Assembly (NCBI GenBank): GCA_964625145.1
Contig: CAZVAQ010000016.1
Span: forward strand, 1-39,454
Direction of reading: 5' to 3'
DNA from: CAYTRP01 sp964625145
Lineage (GTDB): Bacteria; Sumerlaeota; Sumerlaeia; SLMS01; JAHLLQ01
DNA length: 39,454 bases
The position numbers and the translations under genes were made by a program. Positions 30,875-39,453 of the stretch are shown in pieces; positions within the stretch are counted from its first letter, which is position 1; each line of letters starts with the position of its first letter. The notes under the pieces are model-generated. The model had not been told where the DNA came from and searched no databases. It worked only from the letters and a program-made list of their open reading frames with translations.

Positions 30875-32766
30875 AGGGTTTATCACTAGCTTGGGTCGCC
30901 GGGATGTTGGCCGCAGTCATTGCCATGACCACGACCGCCATCGACAATGTAACGAGGGGAAGTGAAGTGACTCATCCGTCTGTCATCGCGGAGTCCACCA
31001 GGGCAGTCTGGCGCATCGAGCATGCTTTCGCTCCGGCGACGCCGGTGGAGCGACCTTTTGATGCGTCATACTGGGCGATCCTGGAGTGCCCGGCCGACGA
31101 GGATGGCGCCGTTGCGAAGCTCACCATCCCAGCCTTCCATGATGGTGACAATGTCTGGCGCATTCGATACCGGCCGACGCGCATGGGATTGCATCGCGTT
31201 CTCTCCTACGCAACGGGACCCGATGTCGCCTCACTGGAAGATCTGGATGCCACGCCGATTGATGATACCGTCTTTGATGTCGAAGTGGCACCAGGCCGCG
31301 GCTTGATTCGCCCCTCGAATGCCGTCACGCAGCGCTTCGAATTCGACAACGGCGAGCCCTACTTTCCGATCGGGTACAACGTCGCCTGGGAGGCACCGCC
31401 CCACGGGTACGCCGCGCACTTCGCACTCATGCAGGATGTTGGCCTCAACTGGTCGCGCGTGTGGATGGCGCACTGGGCCGGGATGAATTTGGATTGGGTG
31501 ATGGGGAAGAAGATGGAGGACGGCGAGCTTGACCTGCAAGTCGCGCGCCGATGGGACGCTGTCGTGGAAGCCGCCGAGGAGCATGGCGTCTACTTTCAGT
31601 TCGTCCTGCAGCATCACGGCCAGGTCAGCACATGGGTGAATCCCAACTGGCACGAGAACCCGTGGAATGCCGCGAATGGCGGCTGGTTGGAATCGCCATC
31701 GCATTTCTTCACGGATGAAAGGGCCCGCAGGCTCACCCGGCAGAAGTACCGCTACATCGTTGCCCGCTGGGGATACTCGCCCTCAATCATGGCCTGGGAG
31801 TTGTTCAACGAAGTCGAATTGACTGACGGCTATGTGGAGCGTGGCCTGCGCGAATTGTGGGAACTGGCCAACCGGCATGGCAACTTCACGCCGAAGCTGG
31901 ATACTGGCGGACCCTCTGCATACGGCGACGGCGACGAGAATGTCGCTCATGCGGAGCAGGGCGTCCTGTCAAAGTTGACCGAGACTTGGGAGAAGTTCGG
32001 CGGATCGGCTATCACATCTCTTGGCCCCGGCATTGGTCAACGTCGCGTGGCAGAGTGGCATCATGAAATGGCCGCTCACCTGCGCGCGTTGGATGTCACC
32101 GGCCGGATGGTCACGACAAGCAGCGCCCCGCTGGGGAGCCTCATTTGGCGCGACATGGACTATTATCAATCCCACCTGTACCATCGCGAGATGATCACTC
32201 CAGTCGCCCGAATTCCCGGCGGCATAGAGAACTATGACAAGCCGGTCTTCGTGGGGGAGATGGGCGACCACGAGATTCTCGATCCAGCAAAGAGAGACGG
32301 CCGCTACATGGCTCCGATGCTCTGGGCCGGCTTGTTTTCCGGTGCGGCGGGGGCGGCTCAGATGTGGGCGTGGGAGACTGTGTCGCAGAACGGATTGGAC
32401 AGTGTCTTTGCCTCGATGACGCGGTTCATTCGCGAGGCGGGTTTTGGCGAGCGCCACTATCAGGTCACGAGTATCCTGGCGGGTGGCGATGACTCAATTG
32501 TGGCGCTCGCCATGCATTCGCCCGATCGCTGCGTCGTGTGGCTGCATGATCGTGAATCGATTGGCGCATCCGATGGTCGCGAGATCGTCACGACGATCGA
32601 GCTCGCTCCGGACATCGTAGCACGCGTTGAGTCCATCCAATGGTATGATCCAAAGGCCGGGCAGTTTGTCGACGCGCCAGCCGGCGGCAATCACACTTCT
32701 GTCCTCATCACACCACCATTCACCGGCCACATTGCCGGAATTTTGATTCTGAGGAATCCGTCATGA
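30871..32766 (+). CDS. DUF5060-type GH5-like glycoside hydrolase (clan GH-A TIM barrel), exported
   Basis: 631 residues with an N-terminal hydrophobic signal (about 4-24). Residues about 43-140 match the DUF5060 beta-sandwich (AVWRIEHAF, NVWRIRYRPTRMGLHRVLSY). The TIM barrel begins FFDNGEPYFPIGYNV-like at 156-171. Catalytic candidates follow the clan A pattern: acid/base Glu314 in WELFNEVE and nucleophile Glu463 in KPVFVGEMGD. HSVLQ-type strand-3 residues appear as FVLQHHGQ (244-251). A segment of about 65 residues (about 323-388) is inserted after NEVELTDGY, before the helix RRVAEWHHEM. A beta-sandwich closes the chain. The enzyme would cleave beta-linked glycans outside the cytoplasm. ATGA overlaps on both sides show tight coupling with the 1245-residue protein and the GH43-like gene. 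Confidence 0.88.
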   Translation: MKGLSLAWVAGMLAAVIAMTTTAIDNVTRGSEVTHPSVIAESTRAVWRIEHAFAPATPVERPFDASYWAILECPADEDGAVAKLTIPAFHDGDNVWRIRYRPTRMGLHRVLSYATGPDVASLEDLDATPIDDTVFDVEVAPGRGLIRPSNAVTQRFEFDNGEPYFPIGYNVAWEAPPHGYAAHFALMQDVGLNWSRVWMAHWAGMNLDWVMGKKMEDGELDLQVARRWDAVVEAAEEHGVYFQFVLQHHGQVSTWVNPNWHENPWNAANGGWLESPSHFFTDERARRLTRQKYRYIVARWGYSPSIMAWELFNEVELTDGYVERGLRELWELANRHGNFTPKLDTGGPSAYGDGDENVAHAEQGVLSKLTETWEKFGGSAITSLGPGIGQRRVAEWHHEMAAHLRALDVTGRMVTTSSAPLGSLIWRDMDYYQSHLYHREMITPVARIPGGIENYDKPVFVGEMGDHEILDPAKRDGRYMAPMLWAGLFSGAAGAAQMWAWETVSQNGLDSVFASMTRFIREAGFGERHYQVTSILAGGDDSIVALAMHSPDRCVVWLHDRESIGASDGREIVTTIELAPDIVARVESIQWYDPKAGQFVDAPAGGNHTSVLITPPFTGHIAGILILRNPS

Positions 32767-33716
32767 CCACCCAGCAGCACACCCTGAAGGAACGGGGTGC
32801 CACACCGCTCGTTGCCTTGCGCCCCGAGCGCGAGCTACTCACGGTTGGCGAGTTCAAGCTCATCTACGACCAGGGCGTCGGCGAGCCCCAGCGTTGGTAC
32901 ATCAACGATCACTGCATCATCCGCGGACACGACGGCTTGTGGCACATGTTCGGCATCACCAACACCGAGCCACTGGCGCCCATGCAGGAACGCGTGCTGG
33001 CCCACGCGACGTCACCGAACCTGACGGACTCGCCGTGGAAGAAGGAACCATTTGCATTGGCCATCGACGAGTCCCACGGCGAAATTCACCTCTGGGCTCC
33101 CTGTTGCGTGCGCCATGATGGGCTATACTATCTGTATGTCTGTGTCGGCGATCGCGACAATTCCCGCTACAAGATTCACCTGTACACCTCCACCGACCTT
33201 TACAATTGGACACGGCATCCGGCCAATCCGATGGTTGTGGACGGCTATGACGCCCGCGACCCGCACATCATCCGCCTCGATGATGGACGCTGGGTGATGT
33301 ATTACACTGCGACCTCCGAACCCCATGGCGGAAATCACATCGTCGCCGCAGTCACCAGCAAGGACCTGATTCATTGGGGCGACCGCCGCGTAGTTTTCAC
33401 CGACGAGGAGAAGGGAACCTTCGGAGGTTCCACCGAATCACCCTTCGTGGTCAGGCGCGGCGATGTCTACTACCTCTTCATCTGCAACAACGACCGGCGG
33501 CGCAGGTATGACGCGACTGACGTCTACGCCAGCACCGACCCCTTCCATTGGGTTTTCGAGGACTGGGTTGGCGTGATCAACGCCCATGCCTCCGAGGCCA
33601 TCCAGGACCTCGACGGCAAGTGGTACGCCACGCATTGCGGCTGGGACCGCGGTGGACTTTATCTGGCCCCGCTGCAGTGGCATGACGGATTGGATCAGGC
33701 ATCAAACGCCACCTGA
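32763..33716 (+). CDS. GH43/GH32-superfamily five-bladed beta-propeller glycosidase-like protein, cytoplasmic
   Basis: 317 residues without a signal peptide. It shows five propeller repeats, with strand pairs such as DGLWHMF, DGLYYLYV, GRWVMYY, GDVYYLF and GKWYATH. Acidic motifs fit a propeller active site: WYINDHC (45-51), IHLWAP (108-113), ARDPHI (164-169), TESPFV (224-229) and HASEAI (275-280). GH43, GH32, GH62 and GH130 enzymes share this arrangement; I cannot choose among them. It is distinct from the secreted propeller protein at 5388-6806, which has an extra C-terminal sandwich. It is joined to the GH5-like gene by ATGA. A role in final breakdown of imported oligosaccharides is likely. 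Confidence 0.8.
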   Translation: MTTQQHTLKERGATPLVALRPERELLTVGEFKLIYDQGVGEPQRWYINDHCIIRGHDGLWHMFGITNTEPLAPMQERVLAHATSPNLTDSPWKKEPFALAIDESHGEIHLWAPCCVRHDGLYYLYVCVGDRDNSRYKIHLYTSTDLYNWTRHPANPMVVDGYDARDPHIIRLDDGRWVMYYTATSEPHGGNHIVAAVTSKDLIHWGDRRVVFTDEEKGTFGGSTESPFVVRRGDVYYLFICNNDRRRRYDATDVYASTDPFHWVFEDWVGVINAHASEAIQDLDGKWYATHCGWDRGGLYLAPLQWHDGLDQASNAT

Positions 33717-33731
33717 CAGGATCCTCGTGCC

Positions 33732-34631
33732 GTGACTGCCCTCCATCCGTTCACCATCATCGCCCTGCCGGACACGCAATGCTACTCTGATCGCCACCCG
33801 GAGATCTTTGAATCCCAAACCCGCTGGATCGCCCGCAATGCGGACGCACTCCACGTCGCCTTTGTCGTTCATGAGGGCGACATCACCGACTGCAACACCG
33901 AGCGCGAATGGCAAGGCGCACGCCGCGCGATGGATCTACTGGATGGAGTCGTCCCCTACGCGGTGGTAACCGGCAACCACGACCAACCTGGTTGGGGTGC
34001 CGAGCGCGAGGTTACTCTCTTCCGGCAGTTCTTCCCCTTGGAGAGATACCACCACCATCCGTCCTTCGGCGGCACTTGGAACGGCGGCATGGAGAACGCC
34101 TGGTGGCACTTCGAACGCGAAGGCATTCCGTACATGATCCTATGCCTCGAATTCGGCCCGCGCCAGGAAGTCGTTGACTGGGCGAATCGCATCTTGTCCG
34201 CGAATGCGCATCGGCGCACGATATTGCTGACGCACTGCTACATGTATTCCGACAACACGCGCGTCCGCCCGGGCCATGATTGGAACCCACATGATTACAC
34301 GGGCGGCAATCTCGACGGCGAAGAACTGTGGGACCTGCTCGTCCGTCGCCACGCGAACATCTTCATGGTGCTCAGCGGGCACATCCTGCACAGCGGCGTG
34401 GGCCGGTTGACCAGCATCAACGATCACGGCACGCCGGTCCACCAAATGCTGGCCAACTACCAGATGCTTGAAGAGGGCGGCCAAGGTTGGCTGCGGATCA
34501 TCACCATCGATCCGGACCACAATTTGATCAATGTGCGGACATACTCGCCCCATCTGGATCGATTTGCCACCGATCCAGATAATGAGTTTACGATCGAAGG
34601 TGCCTTTCGACCGGGCTTTTTTGTGATGTGA
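33732..34631 (+). CDS. Calcineurin-like metallophosphoesterase
   Basis: 299 residues from GTG 33732, with AGG about a dozen bases before it. The five metallophosphoesterase blocks are present: PDTQ (Asp14), HEGDITD (Asp50), VTGNHDQPG (Asn82-His83-Asp84), LLTHCY (His168) and SGHILHSG (His217, His220). These residues bind two metals and the phosphate. There is no signal peptide; the protein appears cytoplasmic, although similar enzymes in this family are often exported. It lies 15 bases after the GH43-like gene, so it is likely the last gene of the carbohydrate operon. It might remove phosphate from a phosphorylated sugar or glycan product, but the substrate is open. It ends 24 bases from the convergent cmk. 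Confidence 0.92.
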   Translation: MTALHPFTIIALPDTQCYSDRHPEIFESQTRWIARNADALHVAFVVHEGDITDCNTEREWQGARRAMDLLDGVVPYAVVTGNHDQPGWGAEREVTLFRQFFPLERYHHHPSFGGTWNGGMENAWWHFEREGIPYMILCLEFGPRQEVVDWANRILSANAHRRTILLTHCYMYSDNTRVRPGHDWNPHDYTGGNLDGEELWDLLVRRHANIFMVLSGHILHSGVGRLTSINDHGTPVHQMLANYQMLEEGGQGWLRIITIDPDHNLINVRTYSPHLDRFATDPDNEFTIEGAFRPGFFVM

Positions 34632-34655
34632 TCCGGAACTGGCGTTCGCGTCGAT

Positions 34656-35354
34656 TCAATGCGATTGGACGATCGCCGCGAGCAGGTTGACCACGCCCTT
34701 TTCATCCAGCTCGGACGTGTCCACATAGATGGCGTCGTCCGCCATTCGGAGGGCACCCCACTCGCGGGCGCGATCTCGGCGGTCGCGATCGATCAGTCCG
34801 GCCATCACCGCGTCGAGATCGGCCGACTCGCCCAGCCGTGCCAGTTGATCAACACGGCGCTGGGCGCGCACTCGCGGCGGCGCATCCAGGAAAAACTTCC
34901 AGCGTGCGTCGGGAAACACGACCGTGCCGATGTCGCGACCTTCCAGAACCGATGGCTGCGAGAGGCCAATCCGGCGTTGCTCGCGCACCAATGCCTCGCG
35001 CACTGCCCGCCGATCCGCCGCCAGGTGCACCAGCGAGCTCACTTGTTCGGTGCGGATGGCCTGCGTGATCTCCACGCCATCGCTCCACAGCGTGCCGTCC
35101 TCGCGCCATTCCAGATGGAGCTTGCGCGCCTCCTCGTCAAAGGCTTCCCCGCCCCGGTCATTGGCTGCATGGCGCGTGACCTTCCATGCAACCGCGCGAT
35201 ACATCGCCCCCGTGTCGAGGTGAAGAAAACCCAAACGCGCGGCGAGATTGCGCGAGACCGATGATTTCCCGACGCCCACCGGGCCGTCGATGGCCACAAC
35301 TTCGACCGTCCGGTCCACATGCCTCGCGACTCGTTCTTCCATTGCCGTGGTCAT
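34656..35354 (-). CDS. cmk: Cytidylate kinase
   Basis: 232 residues. The P-loop is GPVGVGKSS (24-32), followed by FLHLDTGAMYRAVAWK (43-58), the LEGRDIGTVVFPDA block (137-150), FLDAPPRVRAQRR (LID region) and the closing DDAIYVDTSELD. These are the Cmk hallmarks for phosphorylating CMP and dCMP with ATP in the cytoplasm. The P-loop has Val in place of the commoner Ala/Ser. ATG 35354 gives about 15 extra residues before the first strand; ATG 35342 is an alternative. It lies 56 bases downstream of rpe on the same strand. Confidence 0.95.
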   Translation of the reverse strand: MTTAMEERVARHVDRTVEVVAIDGPVGVGKSSVSRNLAARLGFLHLDTGAMYRAVAWKVTRHAANDRGGEAFDEEARKLHLEWREDGTLWSDGVEITQAIRTEQVSSLVHLAADRRAVREALVREQRRIGLSQPSVLEGRDIGTVVFPDARWKFFLDAPPRVRAQRRVDQLARLGESADLDAVMAGLIDRDRRDRAREWGALRMADDAIYVDTSELDEKGVVNLLAAIVQSH

Positions 35355-35410
35355 GATCGTGGTCTGGTATCTGGTGCTGCCTGCTGCATGCCGGCGTGTT
35401 GTTCTTGTTG

Positions 35411-36211
35411 TCAGGAAACCTTGCTGAGGCTCTTGCGCAATTCCCGCGTGTTCTGCCGGATCCTGCCACCGCCAAAGACGCTGGTGCCTGCGACCAGGAC
35501 ATCGGCACCCGCGGCAACGGCCAGCGGGGCCGTCGTCGGGTCAATGCCGCCATCCACTTGGATCAAATACTCCAAGCCCAACTCCTCGCGCAGGTGGACC
35601 AACTCGCGGACCTTGTTCAATGTCGCAGGAATCATCTTCTGCCCACCAAACCCCGGCTCCACGGTCATCACCAGCACCAGGTCCGTGAAGGGCAGATGAT
35701 CGCGGATCTCGGAAACCTTCGTGCGCGGCTTGATGGAGATGCCTGAATGGGCACCCTGCCGGCGTATGTAGCGCAGCAGCGGTCCGCTGTCATCGCCAGC
35801 CGCCTCCACATGAAAAGTCACGCTCTGCGCGCCGGCCTCCAGGAATTCCTTCACATACCGCCGCGGTTCGGTGATCATCAAATGCGCATCGAAATACAAA
35901 GTCTCGTCCAGCCCGCGAATCTGCCGCACCACGTCCGGGCCAAAGCTGATGTTCGGCACGAACACCCCGTCCATGATGTCCAGGTGCAGCCAGTTCAGCG
36001 ACAGCGCGCGCAACGGCTTGATCGCCTCGGACAGGTTCGTGAAGTTCGCCGCCAACAGCGAAGGCGCGATCCGCACACCCGTGCCGCGGCGCGAGCGCTT
36101 CAAGGCATCACTGCTCGACGAAACAGGCTGTGGTGCGGTCGAGCCGGAGCCGCGCGAGCTGCCAGACTTCACCACTTTCTTGCGGGCACTTTTCGCCGTC
36201 CTTCGAGCCAC
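35411..36211 (-). CDS. rpe: Ribulose-phosphate 3-epimerase with basic N-terminal extension
   Basis: 266 residues from GTG 36211, chosen because GGGAG lies six bases upstream; the open frame runs back to GTG 36292. The TIM-barrel enzyme begins RIAPSLLAANF at about residue 47. Catalytic and metal residues are present: LHLDIMDG (His76, Asp78), DAHLM (His110), VMTVEPGFGGQK (about 182-192) and VDGG (Asp220), then AGTSVFGG for phosphate binding. It interconverts ribulose 5-phosphate and xylulose 5-phosphate in the pentose phosphate pathway. The first 45 residues are unusual: Lys/Arg-rich, then Ser-rich (ARRTAKSARKKVVKSG...), with no counterpart in standard Rpe of about 220 residues. They are probably disordered. 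Confidence 0.95.
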   Translation of the reverse strand: MARRTAKSARKKVVKSGSSRGSGSTAPQPVSSSSDALKRSRRGTGVRIAPSLLAANFTNLSEAIKPLRALSLNWLHLDIMDGVFVPNISFGPDVVRQIRGLDETLYFDAHLMITEPRRYVKEFLEAGAQSVTFHVEAAGDDSGPLLRYIRRQGAHSGISIKPRTKVSEIRDHLPFTDLVLVMTVEPGFGGQKMIPATLNKVRELVHLREELGLEYLIQVDGGIDPTTAPLAVAAGADVLVAGTSVFGGGRIRQNTRELRKSLSKVS

Positions 36212-36395
36212 CACAATCTCCCTATTGCAGGCATCGATGCAATTCCCTTGGCGGCAACTCCCCTGCCGGCCACCCATCCTCAAGTCCGTCACGCGGTCAT
36301 CAGATGGGATTCACCGCTAAGCACGCCTCCCGCCGTGGGGAAGCGAAATCAATCGCCGCTTGCACATTTCCGCAACGCGTCAACCGTTGGCAATT

Positions 36396-36809
36396 TCAGT
36401 CGTTGACAATGGCGTCGACGAGAGCACTCACATCCTCGTCGTCGACTTCCCCATCCGCATTGAAATCGGCGTTGCCGTCACTCGGCAGGTTTTCCACAAG
36501 GCCGTCCAGAAAACGCATCAGCGTCGTAACGTCCGCCACATTGACGAACCCGTCATCGTTCACGTCCCCCGGCAATCCGGTCCCAACTTCATTGGCCGTG
36601 ATGAAGACTTCGTCGTGAAAATGCCCACGCGTCGGGGCGGGCTGGTTGTCATATTCCTGGAAGCGAATCAGCACGATTCCGTCCAGCGAGTCGCCGTTGC
36701 TTGAAGCTATTGAACTAAGGTCGAAGTTGAACGGCTGCACTGTCGTTGTCGAGTTTATGCCGGTCAAGCTCACGACCCGCTTCCAGGTCGTGCCGCCATC
36801 GACGCTATA
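36396..36809 (-). repeat. Duplicated C-terminal module, copy 1 (beta-sandwich end plus dockerin)
   Basis: This 414-base segment encodes the same module as 39040-39453, with equal length and no net indel. Protein identity is high while many third codon positions differ, so the duplication is not recent and the module has been kept by selection. Confidence 0.8.
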
Positions 36810-39008
36810 CGCAACACCGTCAGAGTTCGAGGCGTTCGCGAACGAAGCGGGCATCGCCTGCGGCGACTCTCCGGTCGCCCGGCGGTGCAGGAAGGAAAGC
36901 TCGACATCCGTCATGCCTGACAGGTCCAGATGAAGAGTCGCCTCGCTGCGGCCCACAATGACCGGGCGTGATGCGTGCAGCGCCAGATGCTTTCCACCTG
37001 CGGCGGGGGAGTGAGCGCCAGTCACCTCGGCTCGTTGCGAACCGGTGCGGCGCGTCTCCCATTCCGCCCCCAGGAATCCCGACTCGAAACCTGTGGAATA
37101 CGGTGGCCGGGCGGGTTCCGGTTCACCATACAGTGCCTTCCAAGCATTGATCAGTCCGGCGCCAACGCGGTTGGCCGGATGAACACCGGGATCGGCGGAT
37201 GCACGCAGTCTCTCGTAAATCTCGGCAGGCGAATCATCCGGGAACCGTTGCCGCACCAAGGCCGCAATGGCGGCGGCATGGGGAGCTGCCGCCGATGTCC
37301 CGGAGAAGTTCGGCTTCCCGTCCCCCTCGATGTCGTTACCCGCAAAGAAGAAAGTGGTGTTGGTCCCTTGCAGGGCGGTGATGTCCGGCTTTGCGCGCAG
37401 GTCCACGGAACCCAGTGGCGTGCCAGCCGGGCCGAAGAGGATCGTCGATGGGCCCATGGATGTGAAACTTGCATAACTATGCTGAGCCCAGTAATCCACT
37501 GCACCCACCGACATCGCATTGGAAGAGGCACTGTGAGGCGAGATCGTGGGCGCCGAGGCTGGCGGAGTGGCGCTTGTATATCCGGGTCCGTTGTTTCTCC
37601 CCAGATTCACCCATTTGATTCGCGAAGGGGGCGGATCAATCGAGGCATCCGGATCGCCCTCGGATATGTACCGGCCCACATAGAATCGATAGGAAGTCGC
37701 CGAGACCGAGTCGAAGACGACCCGTTCCAGTACCTCGACCTTGTTGCGGTTCCGATCCATGGAGCGCTTCACCAGGGTGCCGGATGCCGCATGCACTGCA
37801 AACAGGTCCAAGTCGTTTCGCACGGCCGTGGGGTTGTAGTACGGATCGTCCCACTGCATGGCGATGCTGGTGAATGACAGGGCTGGAAAGTTCACCACGT
37901 GAAACGGCTGGACGTTCCCCGTCGGGTCAAAGTCCAACCACTCATACTCGTCGGCACCGGCAAATTCCCCCAGAAACGCGAAGTCCGCACCGTTTGCCAG
38001 GGCCGTTGCCACGTCCACAAACTGCGGATCAAGGGTCTCCCAACCCTGGTCCTCCAGGTTTCCCGCGGCGGAGAAGTACGCCACCCCCCTCTGTGTGACC
38101 ACTTCGTCGATGGCTTGTGCCACCACGCCATCCTGAAAGAAAGGCTCCGTCGGGAAATAGACATCATCCACGATGATCGTGCATCGGCCCAGCGCCGTGT
38201 CCGCGGCCAGGGCGCGCATGTTGTCCGCAAAGCCGCTCTGCGAGATGAAGGCTGTTGCAAACGCATAGCTCGCGCCCGGAGCGATGTCATACATCAACTC
38301 AACCATGGCGCGCCCTTCGTCGATGGTGCTGGGCGCATTGAGGTCCTGCAACACATCGACCACCGGCAAGTCCCCCGATGCCATCCCGGCGGCGGCGCCG
38401 CCCAGCCGGTTGTAGCTGTCGCTCAGCGTGCCGATTCGCTGGCCAGTGCCGTCATAACCGCCCATGCTTGCACGCACGCGGTCGGCTTCCATCAACCAAT
38501 CCGCCTGGCTGACGACCGATCCGCTGCTGCGCATGGGTTGGTATTCCGCCTGGACAGACAACGCACCGCGATCGCGCAGGTCCTCCAGCGTGAACAAGTT
38601 CCCGATCGGGATGCTCCCGCGCAAATGCCTCAGGTTCTCATGCACCCTGATACCCGTCATCCCGCGCGCCTGCAGTTCAGGCACCAATCGGGAAGGCGAT
38701 TCCGATCCGATGATCACCTGCACCGAGCCCTCTTCGAGCAGGATCTCCTCGAATGTTCCGCTCAGCTTCTCTTCGCCGGGTGCGACGATCGCAGGCAGCG
38801 ACAGCCCACGACGGCGCGATTCCCGGTCTGCCAGCAGGTGTAAGTCGGCCGAGATGATGCTCTGTGCCTCCGACCGCATGCGCCGTCCGGCAAGTCCCGG
38901 ATCCGCGATCACGGAGGCAGCGCAGGCCATCAACAGCAGGAGAGCCGTGGCATCTGCCCGGCGCGTTCGCTTACGCCCTTGCAGGATTGCCACGGTCTCC
39001 GCATGCAT
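36396..39008 (-). CDS. Secreted subtilase-like (S8/S53) serine peptidase with beta-sandwich and C-terminal type I dockerin
   Basis: 870 residues from ATG 39008; the frame is open to 39152 but that part is shadow of the upstream gene. A signal sequence follows a basic start (RRADATALLLLMACAASVIA). The catalytic domain has GQRIGTLSDSYN (Asp197), TIDEGRAMVELMYDIAPGA (Asp230, Glu231), IIVDDVYFPTEPFFQDG, AAGNLED (oxyanion Asn317) and NFSGTSAAAPHAAA (Ser572). The usual subtilisin His is replaced by the DEG block, a pattern seen in Planctomycetes-type subtilases and reminiscent of sedolisin Glu. A beta-sandwich (about 640-805) precedes a dockerin: GDVNDDGFVNVADV and NADFNADGEVDDEDV are its two calcium-binding repeats. 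No cohesin is visible. It lies 31 bases after the paralogous gene upstream. Confidence 0.85.
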   Translation of the reverse strand: MHAETVAILQGRKRTRRADATALLLLMACAASVIADPGLAGRRMRSEAQSIISADLHLLADRESRRRGLSLPAIVAPGEEKLSGTFEEILLEEGSVQVIIGSESPSRLVPELQARGMTGIRVHENLRHLRGSIPIGNLFTLEDLRDRGALSVQAEYQPMRSSGSVVSQADWLMEADRVRASMGGYDGTGQRIGTLSDSYNRLGGAAAGMASGDLPVVDVLQDLNAPSTIDEGRAMVELMYDIAPGASYAFATAFISQSGFADNMRALAADTALGRCTIIVDDVYFPTEPFFQDGVVAQAIDEVVTQRGVAYFSAAGNLEDQGWETLDPQFVDVATALANGADFAFLGEFAGADEYEWLDFDPTGNVQPFHVVNFPALSFTSIAMQWDDPYYNPTAVRNDLDLFAVHAASGTLVKRSMDRNRNKVEVLERVVFDSVSATSYRFYVGRYISEGDPDASIDPPPSRIKWVNLGRNNGPGYTSATPPASAPTISPHSASSNAMSVGAVDYWAQHSYASFTSMGPSTILFGPAGTPLGSVDLRAKPDITALQGTNTTFFFAGNDIEGDGKPNFSGTSAAAPHAAAIAALVRQRFPDDSPAEIYERLRASADPGVHPANRVGAGLINAWKALYGEPEPARPPYSTGFESGFLGAEWETRRTGSQRAEVTGAHSPAAGGKHLALHASRPVIVGRSEATLHLDLSGMTDVELSFLHRRATGESPQAMPASFANASNSDGVAYSVDGGTTWKRVVSLTGINSTTTVQPFNFDLSSIASSNGDSLDGIVLIRFQEYDNQPAPTRGHFHDEVFITANEVGTGLPGDVNDDGFVNVADVTTLMRFLDGLVENLPSDGNADFNADGEVDDEDVSALVDAIVND

Positions 39009-39039
39009 CTGTCTGCTCTTCCGGCCGACTTCCCTGCCG

Positions 39040-39453
39040 TCAGTTGTTGACAATAAAATCCACCATTGCATCCACGTCGGCCTGGTTGGTGTTCGTGTCC
39101 CCATTGAAATCCGCGTTGCCGGGCTGGGGCAGGACTGGCACCATGCCTTCAAGGTGTCCCTTTAGCATCGTCACGTCCGCAACGTTCACCATTCCATCGC
39201 CATTCACGTCGCCGGGGATCCCCGCGCCTATCGGTGTCCCGGTGATGGATATCTCGTCATGGTAATGACCGCGCGTGGGTGCGGGCTGGTTGTCGTACTC
39301 CTGGAAACGGATGAGCACGATGCCATCCAATGAATCGCCATTGTTCGCCGCCAGCGTGCTCAAGTCGATGTTGAACGGCTGGTCGGTGGTCGTTGAATTG
39401 GTTCCCGTCAGGCTCGCGATGCGCTTCCACGTCGCACCACCGTCAATGCTGTA
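39040..39453 (-). repeat. Duplicated C-terminal module, copy 2
   Basis: Partner of the segment at 36396-36809. The second calcium loop has diverged most (NGDTNTNQADVDAM against NADGEVDDEDVSAL), while the block before the dockerin is unchanged in protein. Confidence 0.8.

Noticed and set aside
36396..36600. Cellulosome involvement suggested by the dockerin
   Set aside because: No cohesin or scaffoldin is in the window, and dockerin-like calcium repeats are common in exoproteins of non-cellulosomal phyla.
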